A stretch of DNA of 48,556 nt from an uncultured Dechloromonas sp. (GTDB lineage: Bacteria > Pseudomonadota > Gammaproteobacteria > Burkholderiales > Rhodocyclaceae). The DNA lies in the NCBI RefSeq assembly GCF_945957265.1, contig NZ_CAMFKO010000032.1:1-48556 (forward strand), given 5' to 3'. Under the pieces are notes generated by a model. That model ran no database searches and was not told where the DNA came from. It saw only the letters and a program-made list of their open reading frames with translations. Position numbers and translations under genes: made by a program. This document shows positions 35,177 through 42,501 of the stretch, one piece after another. Position 1 is the stretch's first letter. Every line of letters starts with the position of its first letter.

Positions 35177-35237
35177 GTCTTTCTTCTCTCTGTGGGTTTT
35201 GTCAGTTCCATTCTCGCGGGGCGCCGGGGGAATGCTC

Positions 35238-35253
35238 TTTGACCACCGTCAAA
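35238..35253 (-). promoter_or_regulatory. FNR/DNR-type operator upstream of the hemerythrin operon
   Basis: TTTGACCACCGTCAAA is a perfect palindrome. It fits the CRP/FNR family site TTGAY-N4-RTCAA; the TTGAC/GTCAA form is used by FNR, DNR and NNR regulators. Located 62-77 bases before the ATG, a normal activator position. Confidence 0.65.
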
Positions 35254-35264
35254 TCCGCAAAGAT

Positions 35265-36005
35265 TCAGCCGTTGACGATGCCGACCTGCAGCTCGTCGAA
35301 CCAGTTGATGAAGCGCTGGACATCGGCCCCCTGGTAGATTGCCCCGTGCTGCGGGCAGAGCATGTCGATGTCGAGCTGGGCGACGCGCTCGCACCAGCGG
35401 CGCTTGGCCTCGTTGGAGCCCATCCAGCGGCGATGGAAGCCTTCGGCGTGGCGGATGTGCTTGTCGAAGTTCTCGACGAACAGGCCATCCTCGCCGGGCG
35501 GCAGGAGCGCGGCGCCGACGTCGCCGGAGAACAGCACCCGGGCGATCTTGTCGTAAAGATTGAAGTTGCCCGACGAATGCAGGTAGTGCGCCGGCACCGC
35601 GCGCAGGGTCAGGCCGCTCAGGGAAATATCGGCGCCCTCGTCGGGAATGCTGGCGAAGGTATCGGCGTTGCCACCGAAATGCGGGATGAACCCGCTCCAC
35701 AGCCAGCTGACGTGGCAGCGCATGCCGGGGTTGAACTCGAGCCAGAGCGCCAGCGAGGAACAGATATCCGGGTCCTGGTGCGAAGCGAAGATGCCGGCCA
35801 GCGCCGAGGGGTCGAACTCGGCCGACAGCGCGGAGAAAACGGCGGGGAATACCTCGGCGCCGCCCGGGTCGAGCAGCAACCCCTGCCCGCCATGGGTGAC
35901 CAGGTATTCGTTGGTGTCGATCAGGTAATTCGGCTTTTCCGGATCGCGCACAATCGCGATCCACTTGTGATCGCCTTCCTGAAAGATCGTTTTTGTTGTT
36001 TTCAC
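35265..36005 (-). CDS. MBL-fold diiron protein, oxygen-binding (ODP/FprA-like)
   Basis: 246 residues, GTG start at 36005 with GGGGGGA upstream. It has the metallo-beta-lactamase core of flavodiiron proteins without the flavodoxin domain. Ligand motifs: SHQDPDI near residue 75-81 (HxDxD in place of HxExDH), AHYLHSSGN near 139-147, FSGDVG near 160-165 and CPQHG near 217-221. The HxDxD variant and loss of flavodoxin match the oxygen-binding diiron protein of Treponema, which works with a chemoreceptor. The gene just upstream here encodes an MCP-like protein, so a similar sensory pair is likely. Confidence 0.83.
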   Translation of the reverse strand: MKTTKTIFQEGDHKWIAIVRDPEKPNYLIDTNEYLVTHGGQGLLLDPGGAEVFPAVFSALSAEFDPSALAGIFASHQDPDICSSLALWLEFNPGMRCHVSWLWSGFIPHFGGNADTFASIPDEGADISLSGLTLRAVPAHYLHSSGNFNLYDKIARVLFSGDVGAALLPPGEDGLFVENFDKHIRHAEGFHRRWMGSNEAKRRWCERVAQLDIDMLCPQHGAIYQGADVQRFINWFDELQVGIVNG

Positions 36006-36020
36006 GCATCCCCCCCTGGG

Positions 36021-36644
36021 TTATTTCGTGGCAAAAAATGCCGAATGGCGCAGCGACTCCAGCGACGCCCGGATTTCCTCGACGACGCCGTCGAATTCGC
36101 CGGAAACCTGGGACAGCGGCACGGCAAACGACTGGCCGTAGGCGGCCTCGATCTTTGCCGACTTGGCCAGCACGCCGCCCAGCTCGACCATCCGGAAGGC
36201 TTCCTCGAGCGCCCGCTTGAGCTGCCGGCGCTGACTGGCAAGGCTCTGCGCATGCCGCTCGTTCTTGACCTCGCGCGCCGCCAGCACGGCGGCGATCTCG
36301 GGCTTGGACGACATCTCCACCGCCTGGCGCAACAAGGCGGTATGGCGGATATCCTGCAGCATGCGCGACACGTCGTCGACGCAGGCATGCACCAGCCCGG
36401 TCAGCGACGACATGCAGTCCCGCAGATCCTGCGAGAACACCCGCAGTTCGTTCGACAGTACGCCGAAGCCCCGCGCCGCCGTGCCGGCCCGCTTGGCGAG
36501 GAAAATGGCGTTGAGCGCCATGATGTTGATCTTGAAGGCGACGTTGACGACCGACTTGATTTCCTCGTTGATGCGGACAATGCGCATCAAATCCACCCCC
36601 GCCTGCGGAGTCTTGTGCGCTGCCGGGACCAGGGCCGTTGTCAT
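36021..36644 (-). CDS. cytoplasmic MCP-like signalling protein
   Basis: 207 residues, no membrane segment. The stretch NIMALNAIFLAKRAGTAARGFGVLSNELRVFS (about residues 40-71) is a diverged version of the chemoreceptor hairpin tip (INLLALNAAIEAARAGExGRGFAVVAxEVR). The rest is helical coiled coil on both sides. It is too short for a full receptor and the tip has drifted (Phe-Leu-Ala-Lys for Ile-Glu-Ala-Ala), so binding to CheW/CheA is uncertain. It ends 15 bases before the diiron protein gene and is probably its partner. It follows the PHA synthase by 80 bases. Confidence 0.72.
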   Translation of the reverse strand: MTTALVPAAHKTPQAGVDLMRIVRINEEIKSVVNVAFKINIMALNAIFLAKRAGTAARGFGVLSNELRVFSQDLRDCMSSLTGLVHACVDDVSRMLQDIRHTALLRQAVEMSSKPEIAAVLAAREVKNERHAQSLASQRRQLKRALEEAFRMVELGGVLAKSAKIEAAYGQSFAVPLSQVSGEFDGVVEEIRASLESLRHSAFFATK

Positions 36645-36724
36645 GGATGCCTCACGTGGGTTTCGTCAGCCAGCAATGTACCAATTCGGGCTGGAGAGAA
36701 CCAGCCCGCGGCGGCAGGCAAGCG

Positions 36725-38473
36725 CTACTTTTCGAAGACGTAGCTTCCCGGCGCGTTGCCCAGCGAGGGGAACTTGCGATTGGCCGCCGGGTAAGGCTCG
36801 ACCAGTTCGCCGGTGCGTTCGCCCAGCCAGCTCACCCAGTCCTCCCACCACGTGCCCTCGTGCCTCTCGGCGCGCTCGAACCAGTGCTCCCAATGCTCGT
36901 TGCGCACCGGCTCGCCGATCCAGTAGGCGCGCTTGGGCGGCTTGGCCGGCGGATTGACGATGCCGAGGATGTGCCCGGACGTGGAGAGCACGAAGCGCAC
37001 CGGCGCCTCGACGTTGATGTACTTGCGGATACGGTAGCACTGCTTCCACGGCGCAATGTGGTCGTCCTCCGCGGTCACCGCGTAGAGCGGCTGGACGATG
37101 CTGTCGAGGTCGATGGATTCGCCGGCGATGGTCAGCTTGTCGCGCTTGATCAGGTTGTTGTTGAGGTAGAACTCGCGCAGGTAGTAGGCATGCATGGCCT
37201 GCGGCATGCGCGTCGTGTCCATGTTCCAGAACAGCACGTCGAACGGCGGCAGCGGCTCGCCGAGCAGGTAGCTGGATTCCCAGTAATGCCAGATCAGGGA
37301 GTTGGAACGCAGCATGCGGAAGGACGAGGCCATTTCGCTGCCGTCGAGGTAGCCCTTCCTCGCCATCGACTCCTCGAGCGCGCCGATGCAGGCTTCGTCG
37401 ATAAAGACGTCGATATCGCCCGGATGCGCGAAATCGGTCAGCGTCGTGAACAGCGTCCAGTGCGCGACCGGCACCTTGTCCTGGCCGAAGCGCTTGTTGG
37501 CCCAGGCCATGTAGGTGCTGACCAGCGTGCCGCCGATGCAGTAGCCGACCAGATGCACCTTGGGCTGCTTGCAGAATTCGCCGGCCACCCGCACCACCTC
37601 GTTCACGCCGTCAAGCAGGTAGTCGTCGAAGCGGACGTCGGCCATGTCGGCGCCGGGATTTTTCCAGCTCGTGATGAACACCGAGAAGCCCTGGTCGGTC
37701 AGGTGCTTGACCATGCTCTTCCTGGCCGTCAGGTCGAGGATGTAGAACTTGTTGATCCACGGCGTGATGATCACGATGGGCATCGCCCGCACCTTGGCCG
37801 TGGTCGGCTCGTAGTGGATCAGTTCGACCAGCCGGTTGCGGAAGACGACCTTGCCGGACGTGCTCCCCAGGTCCTCGCCGACCGTGAAGGCATCCGGCTC
37901 GACCATCAGGATGTTCTTGGCCTTGAGGTCGCGCTGGAAATGCTCCCAGCCCTGGCGCAGGCTCTCGCCGTTGGTTTCGACGAAGCGGCGCATGGCCACC
38001 GGGTTGAGCCAGAAGAAATTGGTCGGCGCCACCATATTCAGCCAGTTGCGCAGCCAGAAGGCGGAACGCCGGCGCTCCTTGTCGGACAGGCCCGGCGTCT
38101 CGAAGAACATGTCCTCCAGGCGGCGGGTGAAGGCGACATACCATTCCTTGACGATGTCCCAGCTGGCCGACTCGGTCCACACCGGATCGGCGAAGCGCGC
38201 GTCGTCGGCGTGGGGCTTGATCACGTCGGCCGACGGAATGCCCAGCGCCCGGCGCATGACATGCGACTGCAGCGCGAACAGGTCGCCCGACAAGGCATTG
38301 GCGGCCCGCGCCAGTTCCTGCGGATGCATCAGCCAGGCCATCTGGGCCGCCAGCATCGAGGTCGTCACCCCGTAGGGATCGATCGCCTTGCTGACCGCGT
38401 TGCCCAGCGTTTCCATCGGGCTTTCGCTGCGGATATCGACTGCGTTGTGCTTGCCATTCGAATTGCCGGACAT
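36725..38473 (-). CDS. phaC: class I polyhydroxyalkanoate synthase
   Basis: 582 residues, right for class I PhaC, which polymerises (R)-3-hydroxyacyl-CoA into storage polyester at granules. The lipase-like box is VGYCIGGTL with catalytic Cys312; Asp lies in TAEDDHIAP and His in STSGHILGIVNPP. The PTNFFWLNPVAMRRF segment (near 150-165) and the C-terminal WWEDWVSWLGERTG are diagnostic. No phaA, phaB or phasin gene is beside it, so it is not part of a full pha operon here. Upstream is the beta-CASP hydrolase, 35 bases away. Confidence 0.94.
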   Translation of the reverse strand: MSGNSNGKHNAVDIRSESPMETLGNAVSKAIDPYGVTTSMLAAQMAWLMHPQELARAANALSGDLFALQSHVMRRALGIPSADVIKPHADDARFADPVWTESASWDIVKEWYVAFTRRLEDMFFETPGLSDKERRRSAFWLRNWLNMVAPTNFFWLNPVAMRRFVETNGESLRQGWEHFQRDLKAKNILMVEPDAFTVGEDLGSTSGKVVFRNRLVELIHYEPTTAKVRAMPIVIITPWINKFYILDLTARKSMVKHLTDQGFSVFITSWKNPGADMADVRFDDYLLDGVNEVVRVAGEFCKQPKVHLVGYCIGGTLVSTYMAWANKRFGQDKVPVAHWTLFTTLTDFAHPGDIDVFIDEACIGALEESMARKGYLDGSEMASSFRMLRSNSLIWHYWESSYLLGEPLPPFDVLFWNMDTTRMPQAMHAYYLREFYLNNNLIKRDKLTIAGESIDLDSIVQPLYAVTAEDDHIAPWKQCYRIRKYINVEAPVRFVLSTSGHILGIVNPPAKPPKRAYWIGEPVRNEHWEHWFERAERHEGTWWEDWVSWLGERTGELVEPYPAANRKFPSLGNAPGSYVFEK

Positions 38474-38508
38474 GATGAAACCTCTTAATGACCTGATAGT
38501 CAGTTATC

Positions 38509-39921
38509 TTACAACGAGTAGCTGGCGCCGGATTGCGGAAGGTCAACTGCCGGCCACTTCAACTGCTCGCCTATCGCCCTGGCAAAGTTCGCCGAGGCCC
38601 CGGCCTCGCCATGCACGACAAAGGTCCGCCCCGGCGGCTTGCGGAATCCGGCCAGCCAGGCGAGCAGCGCCGCCTGGTCGGCATGCGCCGACAGGCCACC
38701 GACGGTGTAGATGCGCGCCCGGACCGGCACCTGGGCGCCGAAGATGGTCACCAGCCGGGCACCGTCGACGAGGCGACGGCCCAGCGTGCCGGCCGCCTGG
38801 AAACCGGCGATGAGCACCGCGCATTCGCTGCGCGGCAGGTTTTCACGCAGGTGGTACTTGATGCGCCCCGCCTCGCACATGCCGCTGGCCGACACGATCA
38901 CCGCCCCGCTGCGGATGTCGTTGAGCGCCTTCGAATGCTCGACGTCGGCGACGAACTCGATCTTCACCTGGTCCGGATGCGCCTGCTGCCAGGCCAGCAA
39001 TTCGCGCGTTTCCCGGTCGAGCAGGTCGGGATGCGCCAGGGTGATGCGCGTCGCCGAGTTGGCCATCGGCGAATCGACGTAGATCTTCAGCGGCGACAGG
39101 CGCTTGCGGCGCACCAGGTCGGTCAGCATGTAGATGATCTCCTGCGTTCGCCCGACCGCGAACGCAGGGATGATCAGGTTGCCCCTGGCCGCCCGCGTCC
39201 GTTCGATGGCGGCGACGATCTCGTCTTCCGTTTCGCTCAGCGAACGATGCAGGCGGTCGCCGTAGGTCGACTCGATCAGCAGCACGTCCGCCTCGGCCGG
39301 CGGCGGTTCGGGATCGCGCAGTACCGGCCGGCCGGACATGCCGAGATCGCCGGAGAAGACCAGCCGCCGCGGCTTGCCTTCGCCGCTGACGGTCACCTCC
39401 AATGAGGCCGAACCGAGGATATGGCCCGCGTCGCGGAAAACGACGCTGACCCGCTCGTCCGCCCTGAGCGGCCGGCCGTAGTCGACCGGCTGCAATTGCT
39501 TGAGGCAGGCCAACGCCTGGGCGACGGAATACAAGGGCGCGGGAATGCCCCGCTCGCCCTTGCCGCGCCGGTGCCGGTGGCGCAACTGCCACTCCGCTTC
39601 CTTTTCCTGGATGTGCGCGCTGTCGGGGAGCAAGACTTCGAGCAGGTCGACGGTGGCCTTGGTGGCATAGATCGGCCCGCGATAGCCGAGCATGGTCAGG
39701 CGGGGCAAAAGGCCGGAATGGTCGATGTGGGCGTGGGTCAGCAACACGAAATCGATGCCGCGCACATCGAAGCCGAAATCGAGGGCGCGCTGGTTCTTCT
39801 GGCGCGCCTCCGGACCGCCCTGGAACATGCCGCAATCGACCAGGAAGCGCACATCGCCGGTTTCGACCAGCGTGCAGGAACCGGTCACTTCGCCGGCTGC
39901 ACCGAGAAATACGAGACGCAT
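38509..39921 (-). CDS. MBL-fold beta-CASP hydrolase (RNA-processing exonuclease-like)
   Basis: 470 residues from ATG 39921, chosen for the GGGAGGA ribosome site and the family start MRLVFLGAAGEVTGSC. Zinc ligands: LTHAHIDHSG near 60-69, DAGHILGSA near 165-173, FSGDLG near 190-195; beta-CASP motifs: ESTYGDR and PAFAVGRTQEI, ASGMCEAGRIKYHL, and the closing GLSAHAD. This is the metal-dependent RNase/DNase family (CPSF73-, YsgA-like). It is a complete enzyme; the substrate is not evident. Followed closely by phaC on the same strand. Confidence 0.9.
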   Translation of the reverse strand: MRLVFLGAAGEVTGSCTLVETGDVRFLVDCGMFQGGPEARQKNQRALDFGFDVRGIDFVLLTHAHIDHSGLLPRLTMLGYRGPIYATKATVDLLEVLLPDSAHIQEKEAEWQLRHRHRRGKGERGIPAPLYSVAQALACLKQLQPVDYGRPLRADERVSVVFRDAGHILGSASLEVTVSGEGKPRRLVFSGDLGMSGRPVLRDPEPPPAEADVLLIESTYGDRLHRSLSETEDEIVAAIERTRAARGNLIIPAFAVGRTQEIIYMLTDLVRRKRLSPLKIYVDSPMANSATRITLAHPDLLDRETRELLAWQQAHPDQVKIEFVADVEHSKALNDIRSGAVIVSASGMCEAGRIKYHLRENLPRSECAVLIAGFQAAGTLGRRLVDGARLVTIFGAQVPVRARIYTVGGLSAHADQAALLAWLAGFRKPPGRTFVVHGEAGASANFARAIGEQLKWPAVDLPQSGASYSL

Positions 39922-40072
39922 GTTTGAAATCCTCCCGACTTGGCGTAGCATGATCCTCAACAAGGCGAAATGCAACGCTGGCGGTCATTCCGGCGTTTTA
40001 CCCGAAGCCCGGATTCGGTTGCCGGAGCGGGTGCCGGATTGGCTGTACACAGACCAACTCAGGAGGTAAAGC

Positions 40073-40516
40073 ATGTTCAAGCATATCTTCGTCCCGACCG
40101 ATGGATCGGAACTGTCGCGAGCCACCGCCAGGCGTGCCGTGTCGTTCGCCAAGGAAGCCGGCGCCCGGATCACGGTCTTTTTCGCCAAGCCGGAATACCC
40201 GATCGCCTACTTCGGCGAAGGCGCCCTGATCGACCCGACGACGCCGGAGAAATTCGCCCAGCTCGCCGACCAGCAGGCCAGCGAGTACCTCGGCGAGGTC
40301 GCCGCGCTGTGCGCCGAGCAAGGCGTCGAATGCGGCACGGTTTCGGCAACCAGCGACGTGCCTTACGAAGCGATCATCGAAGCCGCCGAAAAGTCGGGCT
40401 GCGACCTGATCTTCATGGCCTCCCACGGGCGCAAGGGGATCAGCGGCTTCCTGCTCGGCAGCGAAACCAACAAGGTGCTGACCCACTCCAAGGTGCCGGT
40501 TCTCGTCTATCGCTAG
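40073..40516 (+). CDS. universal stress protein, UspA type
   Basis: 147 residues. The start FKHIFVPTDGSELS and the ATP-binding G-x2-G-x9-G-S/T pattern GRKGISGFLLGSETNKVL are present, and it ends VLVYR as UspA proteins do. AGGAGGT stands 6 bases before ATG 40073. Single gene, divergent from the beta-CASP hydrolase. Such proteins aid survival of starvation and respiratory stress. Confidence 0.92.
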   Translation: MFKHIFVPTDGSELSRATARRAVSFAKEAGARITVFFAKPEYPIAYFGEGALIDPTTPEKFAQLADQQASEYLGEVAALCAEQGVECGTVSATSDVPYEAIIEAAEKSGCDLIFMASHGRKGISGFLLGSETNKVLTHSKVPVLVYR

Positions 40517-40524
40517 GCCAGTAC

Positions 40525-40547
40525 GGCGCATCCGCCCCGGATGCGCC
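40525..40547. terminator. hairpin between convergent genes
   Basis: GGCGCATCC and GGATGCGCC pair around GCCCC, 8 bases past the universal stress gene stop. No T-run, so termination strength is uncertain. Confidence 0.5.
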
Positions 40548-40554
40548 CGCCTTG

Positions 40555-41265
40555 CTAACGAACCGAACAACGCCCCTGGCCGGGCAGTATCCGGCACAGG
40601 ATTTGGCCGCTGTCGGTATCGACGAAATCCACTTCGTCGAGATGGCCGACCAGGTAGCGCTTCTTCAGCGTGAAATCGACGGGACGGCTGTAGATGGCCT
40701 TCCAGAAGGTCGTGCTTTCGCTGATCACCGGATCGACCAGCGTCGCCCTGGCGCGCATGCCGACATGCCCGACCAGGCCTGACGGCACCTCGGCCAGGAA
40801 CCCGGCATCGTCGTCGACCTTGCGCGGGTAAAAATCGTAGAGGTTGTCGAAGGCCAGGAAATAGTCGTAGCGCCAGCGCACCGCCATCTGCTGCGCCGTG
40901 CCGATCTTGTCCTCGCCGGCATACTCGCCGCGCTCGACCAGCACCGACTGCAGGGGCAGGAACTTGAAACGGTAGTAGTCCTCGACCTGCGGATCGGCCA
41001 GCGGCTGCCAGCTCCAGCCCTCGGCGATCTGGTTGAAGGCCATGCGATAGCGGATGTTGGCCCGCTCGCCGCTGACCTCGACCTCCAGTTCGGGGCCGCT
41101 CAGATCGACATCGACCTCGATGCGCTTCCCCGCCTGCGCGTGCATGCGCTCGCCGGGCAATTCGGCCAGGCTGACAAACTGCCGCTCAGCCGTATCGGCT
41201 GCCCGGGCAGTTCCAAAAAAGGCGGCGACCGCAGTCGCCGCAAGCATATATCTGAGGAAAAACAT
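40555..41265 (-). CDS. secreted protein of unknown function
   Basis: 236 residues from ATG 41265, chosen because a signal peptide (MFFLRYMLAATAVAAFFGTARA) follows directly; starts at 41280 or 41286 would also be in frame. The mature part is acidic and strand-rich (IEVDVDLSGPELEVEVSG, KIGTAQQMAVRWRYDYFLAF) with two Cys at the end (ILCRILPGQGRC). I recognise no family. It lies 100 bases after the ABC permease gene on the same strand and may be cotranscribed with the exporter. Confidence 0.7.
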   Translation of the reverse strand: MFFLRYMLAATAVAAFFGTARAADTAERQFVSLAELPGERMHAQAGKRIEVDVDLSGPELEVEVSGERANIRYRMAFNQIAEGWSWQPLADPQVEDYYRFKFLPLQSVLVERGEYAGEDKIGTAQQMAVRWRYDYFLAFDNLYDFYPRKVDDDAGFLAEVPSGLVGHVGMRARATLVDPVISESTTFWKAIYSRPVDFTLKKRYLVGHLDEVDFVDTDSGQILCRILPGQGRCSVR

Positions 41266-41365
41266 GTCGACTTGGACCATACCCATATGGTTGAACAAGC
41301 AGGGTCCATGTTCGGCCGATTGCCGGCTGCCGCCCATGATGCACATCAACAATTTCCGACATCGT

Positions 41366-42499
41366 TCAGATTTGCGTCTGGGTCACCGCCTTGCGGAAGC
41401 GGAACAGCGCGATGTTGAAGAAGACGGCGCCGACGGCGGTCATCGCCAGCAGGTCGCGCCAGACCACATCGAGCCCCGCCCCGCGATAGAGGATGCCCTG
41501 CGCCAGCCGGACGAAATACGTGGTCGGCGCGCCGAGCATGATGTTGCCGACGATGGCCGGCATGCTCTCGCGCGGCGTCACCCCGCCGGAGAGCAGCAGC
41601 AGCGGAATGATGCTCAGGATGATGAGCAGCCCCAGCTGCGGCATCGAGCGGGCCAGCGTGCCGAGGAAAATGCCGATCGACGCCGCGGCGAACAGGTAGC
41701 AGGCGGCTGCGGCAAGAAACAGCGGCACCGAGCCGGCAATCGGCACCTGCAGGACATGCTGCACCATGACGATCAGCGCGAAACTGGCGCCGAGCAGCAC
41801 CGCCAGCCCGTTGGCCCAGATCTTGGCCATCATGATCTCGAAAGGCGTCAGCGGCATGACCAGCAGGTGTTCGATGGTGCCGTGCTCGCGCTCGCGGATG
41901 AAGGCAGCCCCGACCAGGATGATGGTCAGCATGGTGACGTTGTTGATCACCTCCATGACGCCCCCGAACCACACGCCGGTGAGGTTGGGATTGAAGCGCA
42001 CCCGGGTGCTCAGCCTGATTGGCGTCGCCGCGCTGTCGCGCTTGCCGGTCAGGTATTCGTTCACCTCGCCGAGCGCGATGCTCTTGATGTAGGTGGCGCC
42101 GATGAAGGCCTGGCTCATGATCGTCGCGTCGATGTTGAGCTGGACATCCGGCCGGCGCCCGGCCTGCACGTCGTGCTGGAAATTGGCCGGGATGATCAGC
42201 GTGAAGTTGTAGCGGCCGGAATCCATGCCCTGGTCCAGTTCGGCCTGCGTCGCCGGCGGGGGCGGCCGGACGTCGGGGGGGTCGCCGGCGCCGACACGGC
42301 GCCGCGACAAGGGCGACTGATCCTCGTCGACCACCGCCACCGGGGCATTGCGCAACTCCTGCGAGGCGCCCGTCGCCGCCGTGTAGATGGCGCCGGTGAA
42401 GGCCCAGCAGATGAGGATCAGCAACACCTTGTCGGCCCACAGGCTCTTCAGCTCCTTGAGGCCCAGCCGGTAGATATTGGACAGCGTCGCCCAAGACAT
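41366..42499 (-). CDS. ABC-2 type permease (YhhJ-like)
   Basis: 377 residues: one membrane segment near 24-42, a periplasmic domain about 45-175 (APVAVVDEDQSPLSRR, MDSGRYNFTLIIPANF), then five more membrane helices, with IREREHGTIEHLLVMPLTP between helices 2 and 3 and LLLSGGVTPRESMP late. This is the ABC2_membrane_3 permease architecture of YhhJ. ATG 42499 lies 2 bases after the stop of the fused ATPase-permease. It should pair with the membrane half of that fusion to form the export channel. Confidence 0.9.
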   Translation of the reverse strand: MSWATLSNIYRLGLKELKSLWADKVLLILICWAFTGAIYTAATGASQELRNAPVAVVDEDQSPLSRRRVGAGDPPDVRPPPPATQAELDQGMDSGRYNFTLIIPANFQHDVQAGRRPDVQLNIDATIMSQAFIGATYIKSIALGEVNEYLTGKRDSAATPIRLSTRVRFNPNLTGVWFGGVMEVINNVTMLTIILVGAAFIREREHGTIEHLLVMPLTPFEIMMAKIWANGLAVLLGASFALIVMVQHVLQVPIAGSVPLFLAAAACYLFAAASIGIFLGTLARSMPQLGLLIILSIIPLLLLSGGVTPRESMPAIVGNIMLGAPTTYFVRLAQGILYRGAGLDVVWRDLLAMTAVGAVFFNIALFRFRKAVTQTQI

Positions 42500-42501
42500 G
42501 G

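Noticed and set aside
36725..38473. A full PHA operon around phaC
   Set aside because: No phaA, phaB, phaR or phasin gene is present on either side.
42270..42330. Possible frameshift in the YhhJ-like permease (proline-rich stretch in a C/G run)
   Set aside because: Residues on both sides align in the same frame with the family pattern and the other frames give no better match, so this is ordinary divergence.
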